64,000 nucleotides of DNA. It comes from Actinomadura physcomitrii (GTDB lineage: Bacteria; Actinomycetota; Actinomycetes; Streptosporangiales; Streptosporangiaceae). The notes beneath the pieces are model-generated. The model made no database searches. It had not been told where the DNA came from and saw only the letters and a list, made by a program, of their open reading frames with translations. Of this stretch, positions 1 to 10,089 are shown piece by piece (position 1 is the first letter of the stretch; each line of letters opens with the position of its first letter). The DNA lies in contig NZ_WBMS02000001.1 of the NCBI RefSeq assembly GCF_008923205.2, positions 137,893 through 201,892 on the forward strand, written 5' to 3'. Position numbers and translations under genes: made by a program.

Positions 1-2988
1 GTCACCGGACATGTCGCCGATGCCGACGACGGTGAAGTCCTCCCGCTGGACGTCCTTGCCGAGCGACCGGAAGTGGTACTTCACCGACTCCCACGCGCCG
101 CGCGCGGTGATGCCCATCGCCTTGTGGTCGTAGCCGACCGACCCGCCGGACGCGAACGCGTCGCCGAGCCAGAACCCGTACTCGGCGGCGACGCCGTTGG
201 CGATGTCGGAGAACGTCGCGGTGCCCTTGTCGGCGGCGACCACCAGGTAGGTGTCGTCGCCGTCGTGGCGGACGACGTTCGGCGGCGGGACGACCTTGCC
301 GTCCACCAGGTTGTCGGTGACGTCGAGGAGCCCGGAGATGAAGTCCTTGTAGCAGGCGATGCCGGCCTGCTGCCACGCCTCCCGGTCGACGGACGGGTCG
401 GGCAGCTGCTTGCCGACGAACCCGCCCTTCGCGCCCGCCGGGACGATGACGGTGTTCTTCACCGCCTGCGCCTTGACCAGGCCGAGGATCTCGGTGCGGA
501 AGTCCTCGCGGCGGTCCGACCAGCGCAGCCCGCCGCGCGCGACGGACCCGAACCGCAGGTGCACGCCCTCCACCTTCGGCGAGTACACGAAGATCTCGTA
601 GGTGGGGCGCGGCTGCGGCAGGTCCGGGATGCCCTCCGGGTCGAACTTCATCGACAGGTAGGGTTTGTGCTGGTAGTGGTTCGTGCGCAGGGTCGCCTGG
701 ACGAGCGCGAGGTAGGCGCGCAGGATGCGGTCCTCGTCGAGGCTCGCGACCTCGTCGAGCATCCCGTTCAGCTCCTCGATGATGGCGAGGCTGCGCTCCT
801 CCTCGCCGCCGGCCAGCGCCGGGTCGAGGCGGCTCTCCCACAGCCGCACCAGCAGCCGGGTGATCGCGGCGTTGCGCAGCAGCACCTGCTCGATGTACCG
901 CTTGGAGAACGTCGTCCCGGTCTGCCGCAGGTACAGGGCGTAGGCGCGCAGGATCATCGCCTGCCACCAGTTCAGCCCGACGTGCAGGACGAGCGCGTTG
1001 AACCCGTCGTTCTCGATGCGGCCCTGCCACAGCGCGGTGAACGCGTCCTGGAACAGGCCCTTGATGGCCTCCTCCGGGACGTCCGCCGGCGGCGCGTACC
1101 GCAGCCCCAGGTCGTAGATCCAGTACCGCTGCCCGTCGGAGGTGTTGACCTCGTAGGGGCGCTCGTCGACGACCTCCACGCCCATGTTCTGCAGCAGCGG
1201 CAGCACCCGGGACAGCGAGATCGGCTCGCCCAGCCGGTAGATCTTCAGCCGCCGCTCGCCGGGCTCGGCGCTGAACGGCTCGTACAGGTTGATGGAGGTG
1301 TCGTTCTCGTCGTCGAGGTCGTCGAGGAAGCGCAGGTCGGCGACCGCGGTGCGGGCCGGGAAGTCGGCCTTGTAGCCGTCGGGGAACGCGTCGCCGTACC
1401 GGCGGGCGAGCGTCCCGGAACGTTCCTCTCCGCACTGCTCCACGATGGCGTCGGCGAGGTCGTCCTCCCACGAGCGGGTCGCGGCGGCGAGCCGGTCCTC
1501 CAGGCCGTCGACGTCCACGTCCGGCAGCGGGCGGCCGCGCTCGCCGCGCACCACCACGTGCAGCCGGGCCAGCAGCGACTCGGTCACGTTCGCGCTGTAG
1601 TCGACGCTGACGCCCTCGAACGCCAGGCGCAGGATCTCCTGGATGCGCAGCCGGATCTTCGTGGTGTAGCGGTCGCGCGGCAGGTACACCATGCACGACA
1701 TGAACCGGCCGTACAGGTCCTTGCGCAGGAACAGCTTCAGTTGGCGGCGCTCGCGCAGCCGCAGCACGCCGAGCGAGATGCCGAGCAGGTCGTCGACGGA
1801 GATCTGGAACAGCTCGTCGCGGGGGTAGCTCTCCAGGATCTCGATGAGGTCCTGGCCGTCGTAGCTGTCGGGGGTGAACCCGGCGCGCTCCAGCACCTCG
1901 TCGAGCTTGCGCTTCAGGACGGGCACGTGCGCGATCGACTCGCTGTAGGCGACGTGCGTGAACAGCCCGAGGAACCGGCGCTCGCCGATGACCTCGCCGG
2001 CCTCGTCGAACTTCTTGACGCCGATGTAGTCCAGGTAGAGGCCGCGGTGGACGGTGGAGCGCGAGTTCGCCTTCGTCAGGATCAGCAGCCGCTTCTCGGT
2101 GGCCTTCTCGCGGACCTCCGGCGGCAGCGCCGCGAAGCTGTCGGACTCCCGCTTGTCGTTGCGCAGGATGCCGAGGCCGGTGCCGGGCTCGGGGCGCAGG
2201 CCGAGCCGGCCGTGGTCCCGCACGTCGGCGGCCGAGGTCCGGCCGTCGTCGACGAGGGTGTAGTCGCGGTAGCCGAGGAAGGTGAAGTGCCCGTCGGCGA
2301 GCCAGTCCAGCAGCTCGACGCCCTCGGCGAGCTCCTTGTCCGGCAGCGGCGGCGCGGCGTCCCGGATCGACGCGGCGATCTCCACCGCCCGGGCCCGCAT
2401 CTTCGGCTCGTCCTCGACCGCGACCCGCACGTCCTGCAGGACGCGGACCAGGTCCTTCTCCAGCTGGTCCAGCAGCGCGCGGTCGCTGGTACGGTCCACC
2501 TCGATGTGGATCCAGGACTCGTCGATGTCGGACGGGCTGTCGTGCTTGCCGCGGAACGCCCGCAGGTGCCCCGCGACGTCGCGGTCCACCCCGAGCAGCG
2601 GGTGCACGATCAGATGGGTGGCGAGCTGGTGGCGGGTCAGCTCCATCGTGACGGAGTCGACCAGGAACGGCATGTCGTCGGTGACGACCTGGACGACCGT
2701 GTGGCCCGGGTCCCAGCCGTGCTCCTCGACGGTCGGCGTGAACACGCGCACCTTCGCGCGGCCCTGCGGCCGTTCCTCGCCGAGCGCCCGGTGCGCCATC
2801 GCGGGCCCGCAGATGTCGGCGGGGTCGCGGGCGAGAAGGTCTTCCGAGGCCACGTGACGGTAGTAGAGCCGGAGGTAGGCGACGGACTCCTCGACGTCCC
2901 CCGCCGAACGCGCCCCCGGCCGCTGGGCGCACGTCTCCGCCGCCCTCCGGAGCAGATCGTCCTTCGCCTGATCGAGCCTGCCGCCCAT
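1..2988 (-). CDS. gdhB: NAD-specific glutamate dehydrogenase (large type), partial
   Basis: Oxidatively deaminates L-glutamate to 2-oxoglutarate with NAD+. This is the very large (about 1600 residue) L_180-type enzyme; 996 codons are present and the C-terminal third lies beyond the left edge. The reading frame is open to base 1. Dehydrogenase-core motifs are visible: GGLRWSDR near residue 820, KNTVIVPAGAKGGF near 845, and GIGDMSGD at the truncated end (residues 989-996). The long N-terminal part would be the regulatory ACT-like region. The chosen start is ATG at 2986-2988, with AGGGAG 11 bases upstream; an in-frame GTG one codon earlier would be better spaced. The kinase gene lies 298 bp upstream on the same strand. 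Confidence in family is high. Confidence 0.96.
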   Translation of the reverse strand, partial: MGGRLDQAKDDLLRRAAETCAQRPGARSAGDVEESVAYLRLYYRHVASEDLLARDPADICGPAMAHRALGEERPQGRAKVRVFTPTVEEHGWDPGHTVVQVVTDDMPFLVDSVTMELTRHQLATHLIVHPLLGVDRDVAGHLRAFRGKHDSPSDIDESWIHIEVDRTSDRALLDQLEKDLVRVLQDVRVAVEDEPKMRARAVEIAASIRDAAPPLPDKELAEGVELLDWLADGHFTFLGYRDYTLVDDGRTSAADVRDHGRLGLRPEPGTGLGILRNDKRESDSFAALPPEVREKATEKRLLILTKANSRSTVHRGLYLDYIGVKKFDEAGEVIGERRFLGLFTHVAYSESIAHVPVLKRKLDEVLERAGFTPDSYDGQDLIEILESYPRDELFQISVDDLLGISLGVLRLRERRQLKLFLRKDLYGRFMSCMVYLPRDRYTTKIRLRIQEILRLAFEGVSVDYSANVTESLLARLHVVVRGERGRPLPDVDVDGLEDRLAAATRSWEDDLADAIVEQCGEERSGTLARRYGDAFPDGYKADFPARTAVADLRFLDDLDDENDTSINLYEPFSAEPGERRLKIYRLGEPISLSRVLPLLQNMGVEVVDERPYEVNTSDGQRYWIYDLGLRYAPPADVPEEAIKGLFQDAFTALWQGRIENDGFNALVLHVGLNWWQAMILRAYALYLRQTGTTFSKRYIEQVLLRNAAITRLLVRLWESRLDPALAGGEEERSLAIIEELNGMLDEVASLDEDRILRAYLALVQATLRTNHYQHKPYLSMKFDPEGIPDLPQPRPTYEIFVYSPKVEGVHLRFGSVARGGLRWSDRREDFRTEILGLVKAQAVKNTVIVPAGAKGGFVGKQLPDPSVDREAWQQAGIACYKDFISGLLDVTDNLVDGKVVPPPNVVRHDGDDTYLVVAADKGTATFSDIANGVAAEYGFWLGDAFASGGSVGYDHKAMGITARGAWESVKYHFRSLGKDVQREDFTVVGIGDMSGD

Positions 2989-3286
2989 CACCAACAACAC
3001 TCCCTAGAGAAACTTCGCCACCTCGTTGTGGCGCCGCTCACGTGCGCCAGTAAATCAGGGAAATCCCCCAAAGCCGACCTGCCAGTCCGCGAGGTCACCG
3101 TGGCTTTGCCCACCCTGCCAGGCCGTGCGGGGGCGCCGCCCGAAGATCGCCGAAGTCGGCGCCGGGCACCGGTCCGCGGGCACGCGACGGTGGCCGAGCC
3201 GCCCTCCGGACGCCGGTCACGGCGGTGCGACGGGCTGCCGGGCGCCGATCCGGCGACCGACGGGGCCTTGGCGGCGGAGGCGCGGG

Positions 3287-4903
3287 TCAGCCGCCGCTGC
3301 CGCTGCCGGTTCCGGTGCCGGTTCCGGCCTCCGGGCTGCCCGGCGGGTCGTCGGTGGGGGTGCCGGGGTCGGTCGGCTCCGTGGGAGCGCTCGTGGTGGG
3401 GTCGGGGCTCTGCGTGGTGTGGGTGGGCGACGGGTCGTCCGGCGTCGTCGACGGCGCCGTGGGCGAGTCGGGCGGGTAGGGGCTCTCGGGCCCGGTCTCC
3501 GTCGTCGCCGGGGACGGGCTGTAGGACGTGTCGGGGGCCTGCCGGGTCTGCGCGTGCCTCGACGGCACCGTCATGCTGGGCGCGTCGCCGGACGGCTGCG
3601 GCTGCCGGCTCGGGTCGCCGACCTTCTCCCCCGCCTTGCCCTTGTCGCCGGAGCCGAGCGCGAGCACCGCGGACACCACGACGATCGCGACGAACAGCGC
3701 GGCGGCGCCCGCGAGCACGGCCGACCGGCTCGAGCCGGCGAGCGAGCGGCGCAGCGCCGCGACGGCGCCTCCGCCCGCTCCGGCCGCGCCCATCGCGCCC
3801 GCGCGGTCGCGGGGCAGGGTGTCGGCGGCGTTCTCGGCGGCCCATTCCGCGGGCGTCGGCAGCCGGCCGGGGGCGGTGCCGGACGGGTCCGGGCCGGGGT
3901 CGCCGTGCGCGTCCGGGTCCTGCTCGGCGAAGGCCGCGGGCTCGTACCCGGCGTCACCGGCGGGCTCGAACGCGTCGTCGCCCGCGGGCTCGAGCCCGTC
4001 GTCACCGTCGTCGCCGAACTCCGCGGCCAGCACCGAGCCGGCCGCGAGCATCGCGGTCTCGTCGGTGTTGCCCGCCGGGGCCGTCTCGACGGGCGCCTCC
4101 TCGTGCCCGAGCAGCCGCATCAGCACCTGCCGGGCGGCGGGGCGGCGCGCCGGGTCCTTCTGCAGGCAGTCGGCCACCAGGTCGCGCAGCGGCCCGCTCA
4201 GGTCGCCGAGATCCGGCTCCTCGTGCAGGATCCGGTTGATGACGGCGGGGATCGTGTCCTGCCCGAACGGCGGCTCACCGGTCGCGGCGAACACCAGCGT
4301 CGCCGCCCAGCAGAACACGTCCGCCGGGGTGCCGACCTCGTCGCCGCTGATCTGCTCCGGCGCCATGTAGGAGGGCGTGCCGATGACGCGGCTGGTCAGC
4401 GTGGTGCCGCCGCTGATCGCGCGGGCCACGCCGAAGTCGATCACGCGCGGGCCGTCCGGGCCGATCAGCACGTTGTGCGGCTTGAAGTCGCGGTGGATGA
4501 TCTTCGCCTGGTGGATCGCGGACAGCGCGGTCGCGGTGCCCACCGCGAGCCGGTCCAGCGCCGCGCCGCGCACCGGGCCGTCCTGCGTGACCTGCTGGTT
4601 CAGCGACGGGCCCGGGACGTACTCGCTGACGATGTAGGGGCGGTCGCCGTCGACGTCGGCGTCCAGCACCTGCGCGGTGCAGAACGGCGCGACCTTCTTG
4701 GCCACCTCGAGTTCGCGCAGGAAGCGCGCGCGGGCCTTGTCGTCGGAGGTCAGTTCGGCGTGCAGCAGCTTGATCGCGACCTGGCGGCCGTCCTCGTCGG
4801 CGCCGAGGAACACCGCGCCCTGACCGCCCTCGCCCACCCGGCCGACCAGGGCGTAGCGGCCCAGCCGCTCCGGGTCCCCGGACCGCAGCGCCCCAACCTC
4901 CAT
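3287..4903 (-). CDS. Membrane-anchored serine/threonine protein kinase
   Basis: Eukaryotic-type (Hanks) kinase of 538 residues. It has a glycine loop (VGEGGQGAVF, about residues 20-29), the ATP lysine in VAIKLL, catalytic HRDFKPHN near 135, DFG near 155 and an APE motif after a GTPSYM segment, so all catalytic residues are present. A single transmembrane helix (about 396-416) follows a long linker, and the predicted outer part is a Pro/Ser/Thr-rich tail ending in Gly-Thr/Gly-Ser repeats. There are no PASTA domains, so the ligand is not predictable. The start is the ATG at 4903, directly before the kinase domain with a purine-rich GAGGG upstream; the open frame extends further upstream but looks non-coding there. 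Substrates are unknown. Confidence 0.93.
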   Translation of the reverse strand: MEVGALRSGDPERLGRYALVGRVGEGGQGAVFLGADEDGRQVAIKLLHAELTSDDKARARFLRELEVAKKVAPFCTAQVLDADVDGDRPYIVSEYVPGPSLNQQVTQDGPVRGAALDRLAVGTATALSAIHQAKIIHRDFKPHNVLIGPDGPRVIDFGVARAISGGTTLTSRVIGTPSYMAPEQISGDEVGTPADVFCWAATLVFAATGEPPFGQDTIPAVINRILHEEPDLGDLSGPLRDLVADCLQKDPARRPAARQVLMRLLGHEEAPVETAPAGNTDETAMLAAGSVLAAEFGDDGDDGLEPAGDDAFEPAGDAGYEPAAFAEQDPDAHGDPGPDPSGTAPGRLPTPAEWAAENAADTLPRDRAGAMGAAGAGGGAVAALRRSLAGSSRSAVLAGAAALFVAIVVVSAVLALGSGDKGKAGEKVGDPSRQPQPSGDAPSMTVPSRHAQTRQAPDTSYSPSPATTETGPESPYPPDSPTAPSTTPDDPSPTHTTQSPDPTTSAPTEPTDPGTPTDDPPGSPEAGTGTGTGSGSGG

Positions 4904-5160
4904 AAATGGAACCGCCCTCTCTGGTCGACGGGCCGAACGGACCACGGGCCGAATTCTCGCAGACCAGCGCTCCGACAGTGGGACGCGCGAGGCCGTCGGG
5001 AAGTTCACCCGGTCATGCGACCTTACGGCGCGATCCGGCCCACCGCTCCCGAACAGGCGCATTTGGGCCGAGCGGCCACCCTAATGCCCCTCACGCCCCG
5101 CGGAACACCGTGTGAACACGTGTCGTACAGGGCGTTTCGGGGGCGCGGGGGCGGCCTCCG

Positions 5161-7122
5161 CTACGGCGTGAAGTGGGAGAGGACTTCCGGGTTCGCCATC
5201 GCGCCCCGGTTGGCGGCCTGGTCCACCGGCGTGCCCTGGAGGATCTTGCGGACGGGGACCTCCAGCTTCTTGCCCGACAGCGTCCGCGGGATGCCTGGGA
5301 CGGCGGTGATCTCGTCCGGGACGTGCCGCGGCGACAGCGCCGAGCGGATCTCCCGCTTGAGGCGCGCGGCGAGGTCGTCGGTGAGGGACGCGCCCTCGGC
5401 GAGCTGCACGTACAGCAGCAGCCGGCCCTCCTGCCCGAGCCGCCCGGTGTCGATGACGAGGCTGTCGGTGATCTCGTCGAACGCCTCGACGACCCGGTAG
5501 AAGTCCGAGGTCCCCATCCGGACGCCGCCGCGGTTGAGGGTCGAGTCGGACCGGCCGTAGATCACGCAGCCGCCGTCCGGGAGGACCTTGATCCAGTCGC
5601 CGTGCCGCCACACGCCCGGATACATCTCGAAGTAGGACTCGCGGTAGCGGTCGCCGCTCTCGTCGTTCCAGAAGAACACCGGCATGGACGGCATCGGCTC
5701 GGTGATGACCAGCTCGCCGACCTCGTCCACCACCGGCTTGCCGTCGTCCCCGTACGCCTCGACCTTCGCGCCGAGGCCCCGGCACTGGATGACGCCCGCG
5801 CGCAGCGGCAGCAGCGGCGACGGGCCGACGAACCCGGTGCACAGGTCGGTGCCGCCGGAGAAGGAGCCGAGCAGGAGGTCCGCGCCGACCTCCTCGTACA
5901 CCCACGCGAACCCTTCGGGCGGCAGCGGCGAGCCGGTGGACCCGATGCCGCGCAGCGCCGACAGGTCGAACTCGCGTCCGGGGTGGCGCCCGTCCTTGGC
6001 GGACGCGGTGATGTAGGGCGCGCCCACGCCCATGTAGGTGACCCCGTTGTCGGCGGCGAGCTTCCACAAGTCGAGCGGTGCGCCGTCGTACATGACGATG
6101 GTGGAGCCCACCAGGAGGCCGCCGATGAGGTAGTTCCACATCATCCAGCCGGTCGTGGTGAACCAGAAGAACACATCGCCCGGGCCGACGTCCTGGTGGA
6201 ACGACAGCGCCTTGAGGTGCTCCAGGACGACCCCGCCGTGCCCGTGCACGATCGGCTTGGGCAGGCCCGTCGTGCCGGACGAGTACACCACCCACAGCGG
6301 GTGGTCGAACGGGACGTCCTCGAACTCGATGGTGTCGTGGCCGGTGCGCGGGAGGTCGCCGTAGTGCATGCCGACGCGCAGGCCGTCGGGGGTGGCGGCC
6401 GGATCGAGGTACGGGATCAGCACCGTCGCGGCCAGCGTCGGCAGCGCCGCCTCGATCTCGCCGACGATCTCCCGCCGGTCGAACGTCCTGCCGTTGTAGG
6501 CGTAGCCGTCCACCGCGATCAGGACCTTCGGCTCGATCTGTGCGAACCGGTCGATCACCGAGGACGACCCGAAGTCCGGCGAGCACGAGGACCACACCGC
6601 GCCCAGCGACGCCGTCGCCAGGAAGCAGACCAGCGCCTCCGGGATGTTCGGGACGTACGCGACGACCCGGTCGCCCTTCCCGACGCCCAGCTCGGCGAGG
6701 CCCGCCCGCACCTCCGCGACGTGCAGGAACAGCTCGCGGTAGGTCAGCACCCGGTGCCCGCCGGCCTCCGACCGGAACACCACGGCCGTCTCGTCCGGCG
6801 TCTCCTCGGCGCGGCGCAGCGCGTTCGCGGCGTAGTTCAGGGTCGCGCCGGGGAACCAGCGCAGCCCGTCCACCGGCATGGGACCGCCCTCGCGAACCGG
6901 GCCGCTCCCGCGGTCGCCGACCACCTCGAAGTACGCCCAGATCGCGTCCCAGAAGTCGTCGACCTCGGTCACCGACCAGCGCCACAGGTCGTCGTAGGAC
7001 TCCGCGCGCACGCCCCGGTCCCACAGCCAGTGGATGAAGCGGGTCACCCGCGCGTTCGCGACGACCTCCTCCGACGGCCGCCACAGCGCCGCTCCCTCGG
7101 AGACCTCGTGATCACGCGTCAT
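5161..7122 (-). CDS. aacS: Acetoacetate-CoA ligase (acetoacetyl-CoA synthetase)
   Basis: Activates acetoacetate to acetoacetyl-CoA through an acyl-adenylate, feeding ketone bodies or PHB-derived carbon to central metabolism. At 653 residues it fits the AacS family, which is longer than most acyl-CoA ligases. It carries the AMP-binding signature YSSGTTGLPKP near residue 280, the family's N-terminal extension (ALWRPSEE, WHRSVT-like region) and a C-terminal domain with the conserved Lys region (RTLSGKKLEVPVRK). The ATG at 7122 follows a strong GGGGAGGGGAG ribosome site; a longer open frame upstream has none. The kinase gene lies downstream, separated by 257 bp, so co-transcription is uncertain. 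Other short-chain acids are possible but less likely substrates. Confidence 0.93.
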   Translation of the reverse strand: MTRDHEVSEGAALWRPSEEVVANARVTRFIHWLWDRGVRAESYDDLWRWSVTEVDDFWDAIWAYFEVVGDRGSGPVREGGPMPVDGLRWFPGATLNYAANALRRAEETPDETAVVFRSEAGGHRVLTYRELFLHVAEVRAGLAELGVGKGDRVVAYVPNIPEALVCFLATASLGAVWSSCSPDFGSSSVIDRFAQIEPKVLIAVDGYAYNGRTFDRREIVGEIEAALPTLAATVLIPYLDPAATPDGLRVGMHYGDLPRTGHDTIEFEDVPFDHPLWVVYSSGTTGLPKPIVHGHGGVVLEHLKALSFHQDVGPGDVFFWFTTTGWMMWNYLIGGLLVGSTIVMYDGAPLDLWKLAADNGVTYMGVGAPYITASAKDGRHPGREFDLSALRGIGSTGSPLPPEGFAWVYEEVGADLLLGSFSGGTDLCTGFVGPSPLLPLRAGVIQCRGLGAKVEAYGDDGKPVVDEVGELVITEPMPSMPVFFWNDESGDRYRESYFEMYPGVWRHGDWIKVLPDGGCVIYGRSDSTLNRGGVRMGTSDFYRVVEAFDEITDSLVIDTGRLGQEGRLLLYVQLAEGASLTDDLAARLKREIRSALSPRHVPDEITAVPGIPRTLSGKKLEVPVRKILQGTPVDQAANRGAMANPEVLSHFTP

Positions 7123-7482
7123 CGCTCTCCCCTCCCCGCCGCGCCCACGCGCGCGACCCTCCCAATATCGGCCTCGCCGCCCGGCCCGCGCAACTTCCGC
7201 CGATCCGCTCGGACCTCCGCGTCCCATCGCAGGTCACAGCGGTGCGGCGGGCAATCCGCGCGCACCACACATCGGAGCGTCCGCCGATCCTCCCGCCCCA
7301 CACACCGGGTTTTTCCACAGAACGCCGTTCCACTTCCGCCCCCTGGGACGCGCCGCCGAGACTGGCAACCGGTCCGCGAAAGGAGCACCGAATGACCGAG
7401 AGCCCGCCGCACGCGACCCGGGAATCACGTTCCACACCTGGAACGAACCGAGCAGCACACCGCCTCGGGGAGGCGGCCGGAG
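7123..7482. other. Intergenic region, 360 bp
   Basis: Lies between the HAD gene end and the aacS start, both leftward. Open frames of up to about 120 codons occur but lack ribosome sites, start inside unrelated sequence and have arginine-rich shadow composition. It should contain the aacS promoter, but I could not assign a convincing one. Confidence 0.5.
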
Positions 7483-8193
7483 TCAGATGCGGGTCAGTTC
7501 CGCGACGGCGCCGACCACGGCGTCGGTGTCGGCCAAGGTCGCGAGCACCCGATCGGCACCGGCGGAGCGCAGCTCGGCCTCGGTGGCGCTTCCGGTGGCC
7601 ACGGCGATGATCGGCGACCCCGCGATGTGGGCGGCCTGCACGTCGCGCGGCGAGTCGGCGATGTACACGGTGGCCGACTCGGGATACCGGGTGCCGTGCC
7701 GCTCGCCCGCGCGGGCGCGGGCGAGCTCCAGCAGCGCGGCCTTGCTGTAGACGCCGTCCTCGTAGCCGCCGGCGGCGAGGTCGAGGCGGTCGGCGAGGCC
7801 GAGCTCGGTCACCTTCAGCACGGCGTTCGGCCGGACGGACCCGGTCAGCACCGACTGCACGACCCCGGGCACGTGCGCCAGGGCCTCGACGGCCTCCCGG
7901 GCCCCGGCCAGCACCCGGCCGTGCGCCCGCAGATCGGCACGGCGGCTCGCGAACGCCGTGGTGAGCGCGGACACGAAGGAGGGCAGATGGTCGTCGGTGG
8001 TGACGACGTCGTTGAACGCCAGCGTCTCGAAGATGATCTCCGATTCGGTGCGGCCCGGAGTGGGGGCGAGCCGTACGAGGGGCCGCCCGACGGTCCGCTG
8101 GAACGCCTCCGCGTAGGCGTCCCGGGTGACCCGCCCGACGTCGACCAGGGTGTGATCGATGTTCCACAGCACCAGACGGTTCAGCGTCGACAT
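7483..8193 (-). CDS. HAD-superfamily protein with Asn at the nucleophile position
   Basis: A 236-residue protein of the haloacid dehalogenase superfamily (phosphoglycolate-phosphatase-like, with cap). Motif I reads LVLWNIDHTLVD: the first Asp of the usual DxDxT, which is the phospho-acceptor, is Asn11 here, while the second acidic residue (Asp13) is kept. Motif II appears as LTGS, and the C-terminal acidic motif as YIADSPRDVQAA. The codon is AAC, plainly read. The start is the ATG at 8193; the open frame continues 28 codons upstream without family similarity. It stands alone between pruA and aacS. If the Asn is real the protein is either catalytically altered, deamidated in use, or a binding protein. 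I recall actinomycete relatives with the same Asn, so it is probably not an error. Confidence 0.85.
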   Translation of the reverse strand: MSTLNRLVLWNIDHTLVDVGRVTRDAYAEAFQRTVGRPLVRLAPTPGRTESEIIFETLAFNDVVTTDDHLPSFVSALTTAFASRRADLRAHGRVLAGAREAVEALAHVPGVVQSVLTGSVRPNAVLKVTELGLADRLDLAAGGYEDGVYSKAALLELARARAGERHGTRYPESATVYIADSPRDVQAAHIAGSPIIAVATGSATEAELRSAGADRVLATLADTDAVVGAVAELTRI

Positions 8194-8340
8194 CCCGTTC
8201 CCATGCACGGCTCGAAAGGCGTCGGCGGGCGCCGTCCCGGCACCGGCCCGCCCCACCCTACGGCGGGGCGGACTCATCGTCGGGCTTCCCGGCCGATGTC
8301 CGCAACCGCGCGCGGCCGGCGCTCCCGCGCCGCTTGCCGG

Positions 8341-9972
8341 TCAGGGTCCCATGTGCGGGTAGCGGTGGTCGGTCGGCGGGACGAACGTCTCCTTGATCGC
8401 GCGGACGTTCGTCCAGCGGATCAGGTTGAACACCGACCCGGCCTTGTCGTTGGTGCCGGACGCGCGGGCTCCGCCGAAAGGCTGCTGCCCGACGACCGCG
8501 CCGGTCGGCTTGTCGTTGATGTAGAAGTTCCCGGCCGCGAACCGGAGCCTCTCGGTCGCGGCCGCGACGGCCGCGCGGTCACGGGCGACGACCGCGCCGG
8601 TCAGCCCGTACTCGGAGACGCTCTCCAGCTGCGTCAGAACGGAGTCGTAGTCGTGGTCGTCGTAGACGTGGACGCCGAGGATCGGCCCGAAGTACTCGGT
8701 GGTGAAGAGCTCGTCGGTCGGGTCCGACGACTCCAGCACCGTGGGCCGGACGAAGTAGCCCACCGAGTCGTCGAGATCGCCGCCCACGAGCATCCGCATG
8801 CCGTCGACGCCGCGCGCCCGCTCGATGGCGCGCCGCTGCTTGGCGAAGGCGCGGTCGTCGATCACGGCGCCCATGAACAGCGACAGGTCCTCGGCCACGT
8901 TCCCCATGGTGAGGCTCTCGACCTCGGCGCAGAAGTCGTCGCGCATCCCGTCCCAGACGGACCGCGGGATGTAGGCGCGCGACGCCGCCGAGCATTTCTG
9001 CCCCTGGTACTCGAACGCGCCCCGCACCAGCACGGTCTTCAGCACCGCCGGGTCGGCGGACGGGTGCGCCACCACGAAGTCCTTGCCGCCGGTCTCCCCC
9101 ACGATCCGCGGGTAGCCGCGGTACCGGGCGATGTTCTCCCCGATCGTCCGCCACAGCGCCTGGAACGTCGGCGGCGAGCCGGTGAAGTGCAGTCCCGCCA
9201 GCTCCGGGCTGGCCAACGCGACGTTCGACACGGCCTGCCCGTCCCCGGTGACCAGGTTGATGACGCCGGGCGGCAGCCCGGCCGCCTCCAGCAGCCGCAT
9301 CGTGTGGTGCGCGGCGAGCTGCTGCGTCGGCGACGGCTTCCACACCACGACGTTGCCCATGATCGCGGGCGAGGTCGGCAGGTTCCCGGCGATCGCGCTG
9401 AAGTTGAACGGGGTGATGGCGAGGACGAACCCCTCCAGCGGCCGGTACTCCATCCGGTTCCAGACACCGGGCGAGGAGTTCGGCTGCATCTCGCGGATCC
9501 GCCGCGCGTACGCGACGTTGAACCGCAGGAAGTCGATCAGCTCGCACGCCGAGTCGATCTCCGCCTGCTGCACCGACTTGGACTGCCCGAGGATCGTCGC
9601 GGCGTTCAGCGTGGAGCGCCACGGCCCCGACAGCAGCTCGGCGGCCCGCAGGAAGATCGCGGCCCGGTCGTCCGGCGCCATGGCCCGCCACCCCGGCGCC
9701 GCCTCCCGCGCCGCCGCGACGGCCTCCGCCACGTCCGCGTCGGTGGCGTTGCCCATCCGCCCCAGCACATGGCCGCGGTTGTGCGGCTCGACCACGTCGA
9801 TGGGCGCGCCGCCGCCCATCCGCCGCTCCCCGCCGATCGTCATCGTCAGCTCGGTCTCCGCGCCGCCGAGCTCTTTGATCTTCGCCTCCAGCGCCGCCCG
9901 CTCGGCGCTCCCCGGCGCGTACCCCTTGACCGGCTCGTTCACCGGTACCGGAACGTTGGTGACGGCGTCCAT
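8341..9972 (-). CDS. pruA: L-glutamate gamma-semialdehyde (delta-1-pyrroline-5-carboxylate) dehydrogenase
   Basis: Oxidises glutamate-gamma-semialdehyde to glutamate with NAD+, the second step of proline (and arginine/ornithine) catabolism. The 543-residue length is that of the monofunctional RocA/PruA type. Catalytic residues are visible: Glu in VGETGGKD near residue 293 and Cys in QGQKCSAAS near 327; ITPFNFSAI is the usual cofactor-site motif. The ATG at 9972 has AGGGAG upstream at good spacing. A proline dehydrogenase partner (putB), often adjacent in actinomycetes, is not in this window. The product glutamate is the substrate of the dehydrogenase at the left edge. Confidence 0.95.
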   Translation of the reverse strand: MDAVTNVPVPVNEPVKGYAPGSAERAALEAKIKELGGAETELTMTIGGERRMGGGAPIDVVEPHNRGHVLGRMGNATDADVAEAVAAAREAAPGWRAMAPDDRAAIFLRAAELLSGPWRSTLNAATILGQSKSVQQAEIDSACELIDFLRFNVAYARRIREMQPNSSPGVWNRMEYRPLEGFVLAITPFNFSAIAGNLPTSPAIMGNVVVWKPSPTQQLAAHHTMRLLEAAGLPPGVINLVTGDGQAVSNVALASPELAGLHFTGSPPTFQALWRTIGENIARYRGYPRIVGETGGKDFVVAHPSADPAVLKTVLVRGAFEYQGQKCSAASRAYIPRSVWDGMRDDFCAEVESLTMGNVAEDLSLFMGAVIDDRAFAKQRRAIERARGVDGMRMLVGGDLDDSVGYFVRPTVLESSDPTDELFTTEYFGPILGVHVYDDHDYDSVLTQLESVSEYGLTGAVVARDRAAVAAATERLRFAAGNFYINDKPTGAVVGQQPFGGARASGTNDKAGSVFNLIRWTNVRAIKETFVPPTDHRYPHMGP

Positions 9973-10089
9973 CTGGCCACTCCCTGCGAGTCCGCTGCCG
10001 ACAAGCCGCCCCTACCCGGCCCCACCGCCCGCACTCCAGCGGACGGACGAACACGCGCCAGAAGCCGGGTCGGCCGCCTCAGACGGCAT

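Noticed and set aside
73-4239. 1388-codon open frame on the plus strand
   Set aside because: It is antisense to the glutamate dehydrogenase and kinase genes; composition is that of a high-GC shadow frame.
7119-7412. 97-codon leftward frame upstream of aacS
   Set aside because: It ends inside the aacS start region, lacks a ribosome site and shows no family similarity.
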